From Micromonospora parva (GTDB lineage: Bacteria > Actinomycetota > Actinomycetes > Mycobacteriales > Micromonosporaceae), in NCBI RefSeq assembly GCF_000718515.1, contig NZ_JNZS01000003.1:186001-250000 (forward strand): a stretch of 64,000 bases of DNA. Direction: 5' to 3'. The position numbers and the translations under genes are program-made. Below the pieces are notes generated by a model. That model was not told the DNA's origin. It worked only from the letters and a program-made list of their open reading frames with translations, and did no database searches. Below are positions 25,481 to 35,057 of this stretch, one piece after another (position 1 is the stretch's first letter; the number at the start of each line of letters is the position of its first letter).

Positions 25481-27556
25481 ATGACCTACCGACTCGGCGT
25501 GGACGTGGGGGGAACGTTCACCGACATCCTGCTGATCGACGAGGCGACCGGAGAGACCTACCGGGCCAAGACCTCCTCCACCCCCGAGGATCAGTCCATC
25601 GGAGTGCTGCGCGGCATCGAGCGGGCCTGCGAGGCCGCCGGCGTGCCCATGTCGGAGATCACTGAGGTGTTCCACGGCACCACTGTCGCCACGAACGCGA
25701 TCCTCGAGGGCAAGGGCGCCCGGGTTGGGCTGGTCACCACCGACGGCTTCCGGCAGGTGCTCCAGATCGCCCGTTCCTTCGTGCCAGGTGGCCTTGCCGG
25801 CTGGATCATCTGGCCCAAGCCGGAGCCGCTGGCGGCGCTGGAGGACACCGTGGAGGTCGTCGGCAGGATCGGCGCCGACGGCGCGGTGGTGACCGAACTC
25901 GACGAGGCTGACGTCCGTGCGAAGCTGCGCAAGCTCCGCGCGCAGGGCATCGAGGCGTTGAGCGTCAGCCTGATCAACTCCTACGCCAACCCGCAGCACG
26001 AGCGCCGGGTGGCCGAGTTGTCCGCGGAGGAGCTTCCGGGCGTACCGGTGTCGGTGTCGTCCTCGGTGTTGCCGGAGCTTCGGGAGTACGAGCGAACCAT
26101 CACCACCGTCGCGAACGCGGCCGTTCAGCCGCAGGTGGCGCGCTACGTGGCCAACCTCGAGGCGCAGCTGCGCGAGTCCGGGGTGGACGGCCGGCTGTGC
26201 ATTCTGCGCAGCGACGGTGGCCTGGTCTCCGCTGCCGTCGCCGCGGACAACCCGGTGAACCTGCTGCTGTCCGGCCCTGCCGGCGGGGTGACCGGCGCGG
26301 CCTGGGTGGCGGAGCAGGCCGGCTACCCGGACTTCCTGACCTTCGACATGGGCGGCACCTCCACCGACGTCGCCCTGGTGCAGGGGCTCACGCCGCGGGT
26401 GGGTCGGGAGACCACGGTCGGGGACCTCAAGGTCCGCGCCACCTCCGTCGACGTACGAACCGTGGGTGCCGGCGGCGGATCCATCGCCCACGTACCGCCG
26501 CTGACCCAGGCGCTGCGGGTAGGACCGCAGTCGGCCGGTGCCGCACCCGGTCCCGCCGCGTACGCGGCGGGCGGTGAGCAACCGACGGTGACCGACGCGA
26601 ACGTGGTGCTCGGCTACCTGCCCACCGATCTGGCCGGTGGCGAGATCACCCTGGACCGTGCGGCGGCACGAGCCGCGGTGAAGTCGATCGCCGACGCCAC
26701 CGGGCTGGAGTCGGTCGAGGCCGCCGCCGCGGGCATCATCGACATCGTCAACGAGAACATGTTCGGGGCGTTGCGGCTGGTGTCGGTGCAGCAGGGCTTC
26801 GACCCGCGCGACTACGCGCTGGTGGCCTTCGGTGGCGCCGGCCCGTTGCACGCCAACGCTCTCGGCAGACTGACCGGTGCCTGGCCGGTGATCATTCCGC
26901 CGTCGCCGGGAGTGCTGTGCGCCTACGGCGACGCGACGACCAATCTGCGCGACGAGTCGGTGCGGACGTTGGTGCGCCGCTTCACCGAGATGACCGACGA
27001 GAGCCTGCGCGCGGTGCTCACCGAACTCGCGGGCAAGGCGTGCGCCACGCTCAGCGAACAGGGTGTTCCCGAGGATGAGCAACACGTCGTCTACTCCGCC
27101 GACCTGCGCTACCACGGCCAGGGTTTCGAAATCCCGGTGGCAGTCGACATCGACGCCTTCGACGGGGCCGGCGGTGGGCTCGCGGCCCTGCGGTCGGCGT
27201 TCGACGCCGATCACCAACGACTGTTCTCCTTCGTTCTCGACGCCGAACACGAGCTGGTGACCGTCCGGGCCACCGCCCACGGCCCCCGGCCCCAGGTCGC
27301 CGCGCCGACGCTGGAGCACGGCGACGCGGACCCGGGCCCCGCACTGCGGGCGCAGCACCGCATCTGGGTCGAGGGCGCCGACGTCGAAGCCGGAATCTAC
27401 GACCGGGCCCTGCTGCGAGCGGGCAACGTCGTGCCCGGTCCGGCGATCATCACCGAGATGGACTCCACCACCCTCGTGCTGCCCGGGCACACGGCTGCGG
27501 TGCACCCGAGCGGCAGCCTCCTCATCCGCCCCGCCGACACCCACCGGGAGAACTGA
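25481..27556 (+). CDS. hyuA: Hydantoinase/oxoprolinase subunit A
   Basis: A 691-aa protein with AGGAGG before ATG. It begins TYRLGVDVGGTFTDILL, the actin-like ATP-binding signature, with a second phosphate motif LTFDMGGTSTDVALV and VAFGGAGPLHANALG further on. Family members open cyclic amides or carboxylate ketones using ATP, always with a B subunit, as in N-methylhydantoinase, 5-oxoprolinase and acetone or acetophenone carboxylases. Subunit B follows after 2 bp. The substrate is not deducible from the sequence. Confidence 0.92.
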   Translation: MTYRLGVDVGGTFTDILLIDEATGETYRAKTSSTPEDQSIGVLRGIERACEAAGVPMSEITEVFHGTTVATNAILEGKGARVGLVTTDGFRQVLQIARSFVPGGLAGWIIWPKPEPLAALEDTVEVVGRIGADGAVVTELDEADVRAKLRKLRAQGIEALSVSLINSYANPQHERRVAELSAEELPGVPVSVSSSVLPELREYERTITTVANAAVQPQVARYVANLEAQLRESGVDGRLCILRSDGGLVSAAVAADNPVNLLLSGPAGGVTGAAWVAEQAGYPDFLTFDMGGTSTDVALVQGLTPRVGRETTVGDLKVRATSVDVRTVGAGGGSIAHVPPLTQALRVGPQSAGAAPGPAAYAAGGEQPTVTDANVVLGYLPTDLAGGEITLDRAAARAAVKSIADATGLESVEAAAAGIIDIVNENMFGALRLVSVQQGFDPRDYALVAFGGAGPLHANALGRLTGAWPVIIPPSPGVLCAYGDATTNLRDESVRTLVRRFTEMTDESLRAVLTELAGKACATLSEQGVPEDEQHVVYSADLRYHGQGFEIPVAVDIDAFDGAGGGLAALRSAFDADHQRLFSFVLDAEHELVTVRATAHGPRPQVAAPTLEHGDADPGPALRAQHRIWVEGADVEAGIYDRALLRAGNVVPGPAIITEMDSTTLVLPGHTAAVHPSGSLLIRPADTHREN

Positions 27557-27558
27557 CC

Positions 27559-29430
27559 ATGGCACGCCTCATCGAGACCGCTACCGGACCGCTTCGCTCC
27601 GTGGATGTCGACCTGGTCACCATCGACCTGATCGAGAACGGGCTGCGCAACGCCCGCTATGAGATGGACGAGGTGCTCTTCCGGACCGCGCTGTCGCCGG
27701 GGATCCGTGAACAGCACGACGAGTTTCCGCTGATCGCCAACCCTGACGGAAAAATGATGGTGGGACAGTTCGGGCTGTCCATCCCCGACTTCCTGGACAA
27801 CTTCGACGGCGACATCGAGGAGGGCGACGTCCTGCTGACGTCGGACCCCTACTCCTGCGGTGCGGCGATCAGCCACGCGAACGACTGGCTCGTGGTGCTG
27901 CCCATCTTCTTCGAGGGCCGCATCGTGGGCTGGGCGGCGATGTTCGGGCACATGTCCGATGTCGGCGGCAAGACACCGGCGTCGATGCCGACCGATGCCC
28001 GCACCATCTTCGAGGAGGGCGTGGTGATACCGCCCTTCAAGCTGTACCGCAAGGGCGTGCTCGCCGAGGACGCCCTGCGGATCATCCTCAACCAGGTGCG
28101 CAAGCCCGACTGGAACCGCGCCGACCTCAACGGCATCGTCGCGGCGTGCCGGACCGCTGCCCGTCGGGTCCAGGAGATGTGCGCCCGGTTCGGGGTGGAC
28201 ACCTACAACTCCGCGCTCGACCAACTCCTGGACCGCAACTACCGGGCGATGAAGGTCCTGCTCGCAGCGGTCTTCAAGGAGGGCGAAACCCTCTCGTTCA
28301 CCGACTACATCTGCGACGACGGCCTCGGCTACGGCCCCTACGAGCTCAAGCTCAGCCTGACCCGTACCGGTGACAAGGTGCTGCTGGACTTCACCGGCAG
28401 CAGCCCGCAGGCGCAGGGTCCGATCAACTACTACATCAACGAGAACCTCGTCCGGATGTTCTTCGGCATCTACATGATCACCGTCGCCGACCCGCAGATC
28501 CTCTGGAACGACGGTTTCTACCCGCTGGTCGACGTCACGATCCCCGACGATTCGTTCTGGAAGCCCCAGTACCCTGCCGCCCTCAACGCGCGTAACCACG
28601 GCATCGGTCGCGTCTTCGACCTGTTCGGCGGCCTGCTCGGTCAGACGAACCCCGGGCTGCTCAACGCCGCCGGCTTCTCGTCATCACCGCACTTCATGTA
28701 TTCGGGCACCTACGGGCCGGGTGAGCGCAAGGGCGAGTGGTTCCAGCTGTACTCGATCGGATTCGGCGGGATTCCCGGCCGGCCGGTGGGCGACGGCCCG
28801 GACGGCCACTCGCTGTGGCCGTCGTTCGTCAACATCCCGTGCGAGTACCTGGAGTCCTATTACCCGCTGCGGATCGAGCGATGGGAGACCATCGCGGACA
28901 CCGGCGGCGCCGGGCTCCACCGCGGCGGGAACGGCGTCGACGTGGCCTACCGGTTCCTGGAGGCCGGCACGATCGCGATCCACGACGACCGCTGGCTCAC
29001 CTATCCGTGGGGGGTCAACGGTGGCGAGCCCGGTGCCCGGGGCCGCAAGTGGCTCGAACGCGCCGACGGCGGCACCGAGATCCTGGGCAGCAAGGTGCAC
29101 GACGTGCCCGTAGCTCCCGGGGACGTGCTGCACTTCGTCACCTGGGGTGGCGGCGGGTGGGGCGACCCGCTCGCCCGCGACCCGGAACTCGTCGGCCTCG
29201 AGGTCCGCCGGGGCCTGGTCAGCCCCACGGGGGCCCGCCGCTTCGGCGTGGTCTGCGACGAGGCCGGCACCGTCGACGTCGCGGCCACCGAGGAGGTACG
29301 GGCCGAGCTGCGCCACGGACGTCCGGACCCACTGCCCACGTTCGACATGGGACCGCCGATGGAAACCATCCTGGACCGGTGCCTGGAGGAGACCGGTCTT
29401 CCCGCTCCTCGCCCCCCGGTCGCCCGATGA
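27559..29430 (+). CDS. hyuB: Hydantoinase/oxoprolinase subunit B
   Basis: A 623-aa protein of the HyuB family. Recognisable blocks are RYEMDEVLFRTALSPGIREQ, DVLLTSDPYSCGAAISHAND, AMFGHMSDVGGKTPASMPTD and the late GGAGLHRGGNGVDVAYRF. It forms the catalytic complex with subunit A. The stop overlaps the next ATG (ATGA). The family's metal-binding His/Asp residues are within the SHANDW and GHMSDVGG motifs. Confidence 0.92.
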   Translation: MARLIETATGPLRSVDVDLVTIDLIENGLRNARYEMDEVLFRTALSPGIREQHDEFPLIANPDGKMMVGQFGLSIPDFLDNFDGDIEEGDVLLTSDPYSCGAAISHANDWLVVLPIFFEGRIVGWAAMFGHMSDVGGKTPASMPTDARTIFEEGVVIPPFKLYRKGVLAEDALRIILNQVRKPDWNRADLNGIVAACRTAARRVQEMCARFGVDTYNSALDQLLDRNYRAMKVLLAAVFKEGETLSFTDYICDDGLGYGPYELKLSLTRTGDKVLLDFTGSSPQAQGPINYYINENLVRMFFGIYMITVADPQILWNDGFYPLVDVTIPDDSFWKPQYPAALNARNHGIGRVFDLFGGLLGQTNPGLLNAAGFSSSPHFMYSGTYGPGERKGEWFQLYSIGFGGIPGRPVGDGPDGHSLWPSFVNIPCEYLESYYPLRIERWETIADTGGAGLHRGGNGVDVAYRFLEAGTIAIHDDRWLTYPWGVNGGEPGARGRKWLERADGGTEILGSKVHDVPVAPGDVLHFVTWGGGGWGDPLARDPELVGLEVRRGLVSPTGARRFGVVCDEAGTVDVAATEEVRAELRHGRPDPLPTFDMGPPMETILDRCLEETGLPAPRPPVAR

Positions 29431-30056
29431 TGAACCCAGTGCCGGACAGCAGCGACGACGGATTCGAGGGTGTGCTTTCGCCCGGCGCCCGTCCCGCGGT
29501 GCTCGTCATCGACCTGATGCGGGCCTACTTCGACCCGGACAGCCCTCTGTGCCTGCCGTCCGCGGACTGCCTGCAATCGGCTGGCCGGGTCATCGCCGCA
29601 GCCCGCGACCACCGGATCCCCGTGCTGCACACCCGCGTCGCGTACGGGCCCGGTGGTGTCGACGGAGGCCTGTTCGTCCGGAAGGTCACCGCCCTTCGGC
29701 AGCTCTTCTCCGGTGGTGGCGCGATGGGTGAGCTGATGCCGCAGGTCTCCCCCGCCGAGGATGAACTGGTGCTGGTCAAGCAGTACGCCAGCGCCTTCTT
29801 CGGCACGTCGTTGGCGTCCACCCTGCGCGCGGAGCGCATCGACACCGTCGTGCTGGTCGGCGTGAGCACGAGCGGTTGTGTCCGCGCCACGGCGGTGGAC
29901 GCGATCCAGCACGGTCTCGTCCCGCTGGTGGTCCGCGACGCGGTGGCCGACCGCGCACCCGGCCCGCACGAGGCGAGCCTGTTCGACCTGCAAGCCAAGT
30001 ACGCCGAGGTGGTCAGCGAGGCCAGGGCCGTCGCGTACCTGTCGGAGGAGCGATGA
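29427..30056 (+). CDS. Isochorismatase-fold amidohydrolase
   Basis: A 209-aa protein with the cysteine-hydrolase triad: Asp29 in VLVIDLMRAYF, Lys118 in LVLVKQYASAFFGT and Cys151 in VGVSTSGCVRATAVD, preceded by the cis-peptide-type VS-T. The stretch MRAYFDPDSPLCLPS resembles N-carbamoylsarcosine amidohydrolases. With an ATP-dependent hydantoinase upstream, it may hydrolyse the N-carbamoyl product (inferred). Two tandem ATGs (29427 and 29430) overlap the upstream stop; its own stop overlaps the next start. Confidence 0.88.
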   Translation: MMNPVPDSSDDGFEGVLSPGARPAVLVIDLMRAYFDPDSPLCLPSADCLQSAGRVIAAARDHRIPVLHTRVAYGPGGVDGGLFVRKVTALRQLFSGGGAMGELMPQVSPAEDELVLVKQYASAFFGTSLASTLRAERIDTVVLVGVSTSGCVRATAVDAIQHGLVPLVVRDAVADRAPGPHEASLFDLQAKYAEVVSEARAVAYLSEER

Positions 30057-30952
30057 CGGTCATGGTCGACATCGTCGAAGTCTCGCCCCGCGACGGCCTG
30101 CAGAACGAGGCGACTCTGCTCAGCACCGCCGACAAGATCGAGCTGATCGAGCGGGCGGTACGGGCGGGAGCCCGGCGAGTGGAGGTGACCAGCTTCGTCA
30201 ACCCCTCCCGCGTACCCCAGATGGCCGACGCGGACGAGCTGATGGCCGCGCTCCCCCGCCACGACGGCGTCCGGTACGCGGGCCTGGTGATGAACCGCCG
30301 CGGCCTGGACCGGGCCCTGACCGCAGGCGTCGACGAGATCAACGTCGTCGTCGTGGCCACTGACACCTTCTGTGGCCGCAACCAGGGCATGACCACGGCC
30401 CAGGCCTGTGCCACGGCGGAGGCGTTGGTGCGGGCGGCGCGCGAGGCGGGGGTGTTCGCGACGGTGACCATCGGCGCCTCATTCGGATGCCCGTTCGAGG
30501 GCGAGGTCCCGCCGAACCGGCTGCGGGAGGTGCTCACCCGGGTGCGGGACGCGGGTCCGGACGAGCTGGCCCTCGCCGACACCATCGGAGTGGCCGTACC
30601 CTCCGACGTCACCGAACGGCTGACGCTCGCCCGGGAGATCACGCAGTCCCGCACACCGCTGCGGCTGCACCTGCACGACACCCGGCACACCGGCGTGGCC
30701 AACGCGGTCGCGGCAGTCCAGGCGGGCGTCACCACCCTCGACGCCAGCATCGGCGGAACAGGCGGTTGCCCGTTCGCACCGGCGGCGACCGGAAACGTCG
30801 CCACCGAGGATCTCGTCTACCTCTTCGACCGGATGGGGCTGCCCACCGGCCTGAATGTGGAAGAACTGACCTCGGCAGTCTCCTGGCTGGAACGGAGACT
30901 CGGCAAGCAACTCCCCGGCGCTCTGCTTCGGGCGGGCGGTTTTCCCGCCTGA
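30053..30952 (+). CDS. HMG-CoA lyase-like aldol lyase
   Basis: A 299-aa TIM-barrel lyase of the HMGL-like family. The N-terminal SPRDGLQNE holds the catalytic Arg-Asp and metal-binding Asp, LHLHDTRHTG the metal histidines, and GGTGGCPFAPAATGNVATED the flexible-loop cysteine. It cleaves 3-hydroxy-3-alkyl acyl-CoAs into acetyl-CoA (or a similar product) and a ketone or keto acid. It is the last gene of the operon, and fits a route in which the CoA ester made by the first gene is finally cleaved (inferred). Confidence 0.9.
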   Translation: MTVMVDIVEVSPRDGLQNEATLLSTADKIELIERAVRAGARRVEVTSFVNPSRVPQMADADELMAALPRHDGVRYAGLVMNRRGLDRALTAGVDEINVVVVATDTFCGRNQGMTTAQACATAEALVRAAREAGVFATVTIGASFGCPFEGEVPPNRLREVLTRVRDAGPDELALADTIGVAVPSDVTERLTLAREITQSRTPLRLHLHDTRHTGVANAVAAVQAGVTTLDASIGGTGGCPFAPAATGNVATEDLVYLFDRMGLPTGLNVEELTSAVSWLERRLGKQLPGALLRAGGFPA

Positions 30953-30986
30953 GCCCGGCCCGGACGCCGGACCAGCTGTTGCACGC

Positions 30987-31026
30987 CCGGCAGTGCGCCC
31001 CACCAGGTGGTGGGACGCACTGCCGG
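30987..31026. terminator. Bidirectional hairpin terminator
   Basis: CCGGCAGTGCG and CGCACTGCCGG, extended inward by CCCACCA and TGGTGGG, form a stem of about 18 bp with one mismatch and a 2-nt loop (in practice 4). It is midway between the convergent HMG-CoA lyase-like and M20 peptidase genes and could serve both. Confidence 0.8.
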
Positions 31027-31079
31027 CGGCGGTCCGCTCGCGGCTGCGCGAAGCGCGCTGAACTCCCGCGTCACAAGCC

Positions 31080-34019
31080 TCAGACGATGGAGATCGACCG
31101 AACCTGGGTGTTGCCCTTCGTGTCGACGTACACCTTGTAATCGCCGACGGTGTAGGTGCCCGCAGCGTTGTTGTTGATGGTGTACGTGGCCGTCACAGAC
31201 GACTCGCTGCCGTCGATACGCGTCTGCTTCACCGTGATGGTCAACTCGTTCGTGTTGCCCTTCACCTTCTTCACCACCGCCGACGGCTTCGCATCGACGG
31301 CCGCGTTGGCGACCGTCACGTAGACCGCGTCGGGTGACGAGAACTCCGCGTTCTTCTGCCCATCACCGAACACGAAGAAGCCCCGTTGTTCGGTGGCCCC
31401 GCGCCCGGGGAAGGGATCCGGGTTCGAGGCCAGATACGTCGGATTGACCGTGTACAGGTCCGTCTTGGAATCCGCGAGGATGGGCTTCACCCCGGTGTAC
31501 GGCGCATCGGTGATCGCGAGGTTGACCGACAGGTAGATGGCGTCGGGGTTGTTGGCCGAGATGCGCGAGGAGAAGTACTTGTCCGCACTCTGCCCCGCAG
31601 GAACGGCCAGCGGCACAACCGCGCCGCTGACGAGAATGTTGAACTGGAAGCTGCCGTAGCCTCCGGCGACGAACTTCGCCCACGCCGCGTCCGACATGTG
31701 GTCGGGGCGCTGCACCTTGAACTCCAGACGCATCGGCGCCACGTACGAGTTGCTCAGGTACTCGGTGTCGGTCAGGGGCAGGTAGACCCCTCCCGGTTCG
31801 TGGCCCAGTGCGAAAGCCGCCGCTGTGGGGGCCGAGTTGCCGCGCGCGTTCCACATCGGGATGTTGAACGAGGTGGCGCCGAGCAGGGCCTGATTGCCCA
31901 ACTGGCCCGCGCCGACAGCCTGCGACGCGTCCTTGTAGGTTCCGACAGTGACGTCGAGCAGGTCGAGGTCCGCGCGGTCGGAGTTCAGCCCCGGCATATC
32001 CGCCCACATGAACTTGGCGCCGGCAGGCCCGGAGTACCGGGCCATCTCCAACATGCCATCGGCCATGATCTTGGTCATCTGCACCGCCGAGTCGACCTTC
32101 ATCCGCTCGTTGGCCGTGTGCCACCAGCGCTCGTTACCCGGGATGACGGCACCGAAGGCAGTCATCTTGTTGCGGAAGCTGCTGGCCAGGGTGCCACCGG
32201 TCGTGCCTTGCGGATACACCACGTCCTTGAGTGAATATGGATCCGCGAACTCCTGCGGGTTGCGGTCGATCGAGGCTTGGTAGCTCTGGAACTGGAGAGC
32301 CGTCAGCGGGTTGTCGTGCGTGACGTACAAGCCGGCGCCGATGGGCGAGCCCAGGTCGCCGATGGTGAACCCCTTCGCCTGGAAGGCAGCCGTGACCGCC
32401 GCCGTCGCCTGGCCGGAGTCAGCCGCGGTGACGTGCATGCTGCGCACATACATCGGCATGCTGAGGCTGCCGGAGGCGTCCGTGTAGAAGCTCGTCGGGG
32501 TCTCTGAATTGATGTTTCCCATGAGGGCGAAGGTCAGGTTCGGCGTGCCGTTGCTCGTGTTGCGCAACAGGCTCGCCGGGATGCCCATGTACTTCCCGAT
32601 ATAGGCCTCACCTTCGACACCGTCGCGGAAGAACAGGTCGGCGATGCCGTCGGCGGCCTTCTTCAACTGCAGGTCGGCGGCCGGGCTTCCCAATGCGCCC
32701 AGCCCCTGGGAAAGGAGGAACATTCCCCACACGACGGCATTCTTGCCGTACTGCGGGGTCGGCATCTCCATCGCCACATCGGTGTTGACCTCCAACGTCA
32801 GCGAGTCGCCGCTGATCGTGGTCTGCACCTTCGGCGTGGTGCGGGGAGCAGCCGGGAGCCAACCCTTCGTGGTCGCGGCAGCGACGATCGCCGACACGAA
32901 TCGGTCGCGCTCGGCGGAGCCGGCCCCCGCCACGTCGAGGGTGAAGATGGCCCGCGAGGCGATCTGCGTGGTGCTGCCGTAGGCGATGTCCTTGAGCGTC
33001 GGGTCGCCTTCGCGCAGGGTGACGCCGGCCGTGGCACCCGTCAACCGGAACGCCCTGGCGCTGTCTGCGGACAAGCTCATCGACACCGACGGGGTCACCG
33101 CCCCGGAGTTGCCAACGATGACCGGGAACCGTGAGTCGGAGGTGTAGCCCGCGACCGGCATCTCCTCCCGATTGAGATTCTTGTACGCCCAGTTGTCGTA
33201 GAAGCTCGGGTTCGAGTTGTACGGGATGGACTGGAAGTTGGCGGTGTTCGTCGTCGAGGGCGTGCCGGGACCGCCGTCCTCGTAGATTCCCATGACGATG
33301 CGAATGCGTCGGTCAAGGGGCAGCCCCGCCTCGAGCAGCGCCTTGGCCGCGAGCAACGTCGCCAGCGTCGGGCCGCTGTCGTCCTGAATGCCCGCCCCGT
33401 AGACCCAGCCGTCCTGGACATAGGGCGAGTGGTACGCCCCGGGAGTGCCGAGGTTGCCATCGGCGTCCCGCCAGCGCGCCAGCTGCGCCGGCGAAACGGA
33501 CGCCGTCGGCGAGTCGAGGTGACTCAACGCCATGACCATTTCCGGCGCGTCCGGGTCACCGATCTCCGCGTAGACGTACTTGTCGGCTTGGCGTTGGACG
33601 ACCACCGGGAAACCCAGGTCGGTGGCCAGCTTGACCACCCAGGCGAGCTTGGCGACCTTGCGGTCGTACTCGTTCTGGTTGGCTTGGGTGTTACTGACCG
33701 GGAAGGGGTACGCCGTCGCGGCCGTGCCGCCCCGGGAAATGGAGTCGTAGCTCGACCCGTCCAGCATCGCCCCGACCAGACTGAGCGGGTTGTAGGTGCC
33801 GTCCCCCGCCCGCGCGCTGCTGACACGTCCAGCCAACGCCTCGACCTCCGCGTGGATCGCGTCGCGCTCGGCGTCGGTCACCGACAGGTCGTAGGTGACA
33901 CCCGGCCGGAAGCGCTCCTCGCCGGAGCTGATCGCGGACGCGTTGGCCGGGGGCGCGACGGTCGCCACGAGGGTCGCGGCGAGCAGGACGGACAAGGTCA
34001 GCTTCGGTCTATCTCTCAT
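31080..34019 (-). CDS. Secreted M20-family (Xaa-His dipeptidase/PepV-like) peptidase
   Basis: A 979-aa protein from ATG 34019 (GGAGA 3-4 bp upstream), with signal peptide MRDRPKLTLSVLLAATLVAT...ANASA. Metal-site motifs of M20: VMALSHLDSP (His167, Asp169), GAGIQDDSGPTLATLLAAKAL and IVMGIYEDGG, where the usual Glu-Glu is Glu-Asp. RWWHTANERMKVDS closes the catalytic part near residue 660. Some 300 residues beyond this have a beta-sandwich look, ending in VTATYTINNNAAGTYTVGD. That is far longer than cytoplasmic PepV-type enzymes (about 470 aa), so this is an extracellular, domain-extended form. The open frame to 34325 is not used. Confidence 0.85.
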   Translation of the reverse strand: MRDRPKLTLSVLLAATLVATVAPPANASAISSGEERFRPGVTYDLSVTDAERDAIHAEVEALAGRVSSARAGDGTYNPLSLVGAMLDGSSYDSISRGGTAATAYPFPVSNTQANQNEYDRKVAKLAWVVKLATDLGFPVVVQRQADKYVYAEIGDPDAPEMVMALSHLDSPTASVSPAQLARWRDADGNLGTPGAYHSPYVQDGWVYGAGIQDDSGPTLATLLAAKALLEAGLPLDRRIRIVMGIYEDGGPGTPSTTNTANFQSIPYNSNPSFYDNWAYKNLNREEMPVAGYTSDSRFPVIVGNSGAVTPSVSMSLSADSARAFRLTGATAGVTLREGDPTLKDIAYGSTTQIASRAIFTLDVAGAGSAERDRFVSAIVAAATTKGWLPAAPRTTPKVQTTISGDSLTLEVNTDVAMEMPTPQYGKNAVVWGMFLLSQGLGALGSPAADLQLKKAADGIADLFFRDGVEGEAYIGKYMGIPASLLRNTSNGTPNLTFALMGNINSETPTSFYTDASGSLSMPMYVRSMHVTAADSGQATAAVTAAFQAKGFTIGDLGSPIGAGLYVTHDNPLTALQFQSYQASIDRNPQEFADPYSLKDVVYPQGTTGGTLASSFRNKMTAFGAVIPGNERWWHTANERMKVDSAVQMTKIMADGMLEMARYSGPAGAKFMWADMPGLNSDRADLDLLDVTVGTYKDASQAVGAGQLGNQALLGATSFNIPMWNARGNSAPTAAAFALGHEPGGVYLPLTDTEYLSNSYVAPMRLEFKVQRPDHMSDAAWAKFVAGGYGSFQFNILVSGAVVPLAVPAGQSADKYFSSRISANNPDAIYLSVNLAITDAPYTGVKPILADSKTDLYTVNPTYLASNPDPFPGRGATEQRGFFVFGDGQKNAEFSSPDAVYVTVANAAVDAKPSAVVKKVKGNTNELTITVKQTRIDGSESSVTATYTINNNAAGTYTVGDYKVYVDTKGNTQVRSISIV

Positions 34020-34167
34020 GGAATCTCCAGCACAGGGGGGATGATCAGTAGCGACAGCACACACCAGCCGTGCCGCCAGTGGCCGTCGAGGCGGGATATC
34101 TTGAGGATCATCTGAGAATCGGCCGGTGCCGTCAGCACAGCCGCAGCCGGACGACGCCCAGGCGGAG

Positions 34168-34242
34168 CTACCCCTACGCCTACCGGGACAACCGATACCC
34201 GCAACGACCTGCTCGGCGACGATATGGGTGCTCAGGGTCAGT
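34168..34242. repeat. Dispersed repeat, copy B
   Basis: Near-copy of 8815-8890 (see copy A): the CTACCCCTACGCCTACCG core, then ACGACCTGCTCG and GTGCTCAGGGTCAG. The stop codon of the TPR remnant lies inside the right-hand end, on the minus strand. Confidence 0.5.
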
Positions 34243-34540
34243 TGCCCAGCACCCGTTCGCGAACCGGTAGCAGGGCGGCGAATTGGGCCCGGGAGCCTTC
34301 GGCGTCGCCCGCTTTCCCCGTCCAATTGGCGAGTTCGTGTTTGCCGCCTAGGGTGTCCGGGTGTTCCGGGCCTTGGACGCGTTCGCGGACGGGGACGAGT
34401 GCGGCGAACAGATCTCGTGCGGCGGCGGCGTCACCCGCGGCGCCGATCCAGAAGGCAAGGCCGTGGCGGGTGGCCGGGGTTTCGGGATGCTCCGGGCCGA
34501 GGACGTGCTCACGGCGCCAACGCCGCCGCGCTCGAACGCA
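34238..34540 (-). pseudogene. C-terminal remnant of a TPR protein
   Basis: On the minus strand, two complete 42-residue repeats end at a TGA: GPEHPETPATRHGLAFWIG..., then GPEHPDTLGGKHELANWTG...FAALLPVRERVLGN. These are the GxEHPDTL-type TPRs that end many actinobacterial NB-ARC/TPR proteins. Upstream of about 34540 the frame loses all similarity, so only the gene's last 90-100 codons survive. Confidence 0.65.
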
Positions 34541-34626
34541 GGTGCAGAAGCCGTGACAACAGCACTTTCAGCCGTTGTCCACGAGGCTAGTGTCGCGCAC
34601 GAACCCGAGGATCCAGCAGCACACCC

Positions 34627-35057
34627 TTAGGCAAGGACGGCAAGCAGCTCCGTCGGCTCGACCGCGAGAAGTTCTTCGATCGCGGTACGGGCCGGTGGGC
34701 CGCACCGATCGGCTGCGGCGCGCACCTCGGCGGCGTGCCCGGCCGCGACGATCGTCCGCAGCGCCTGCTCGGCTCCCTGCCGGGGCCGCTCCATCAGCTT
34801 CCGCACCCGCTCCGCCGCGTCCTCAGCCAGCCGGACCGGTCGCGTCGCGGGTACGCCGCGCTCAGCCAGGACTTCGGCAACGGCAGCTGGTCCTCGGTCC
34901 ACGTCGGCCCCGAACACCACAACTCCCCCAACCGCTCCGTCCACCGCGAATCCCACGCTTCGAGCGTGCCAAGAAGCCGGCGCGCGGCGCGTACCTGCGA
35001 ACCGTCGACGACGCCCCGCGCCTCGTCCTCATACCGATCCGCGATCTCGCCCACCAT
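34627..35057 (-). pseudogene. Frameshifted hypothetical protein
   Basis: Two overlapping minus frames each look half-coding. The upstream one starts MVGEIADRYEDEARGVVDG and continues RLLGTLEAWDSRWTERLGEL; the downstream one reads VVVFGADVDRGPAAVAEVL...KLMERPRQGAEQALRT and ends LLAVLA. Joining them near 34910 gives one smooth protein of about 140 aa, implying a 1-2 base indel. No family was recognised. Confidence 0.5.

Noticed and set aside
24110..27565. 1151-aa open frame on the minus strand
   Set aside because: Antisense to the CoA-transferase and HyuA genes, both of which have clear catalytic motifs; the antisense translation has none.
34020..34325. N-terminal extension of the M20 peptidase
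   Set aside because: A signal peptide with ribosome site starts at 34019, and the extension covers the dispersed repeat.
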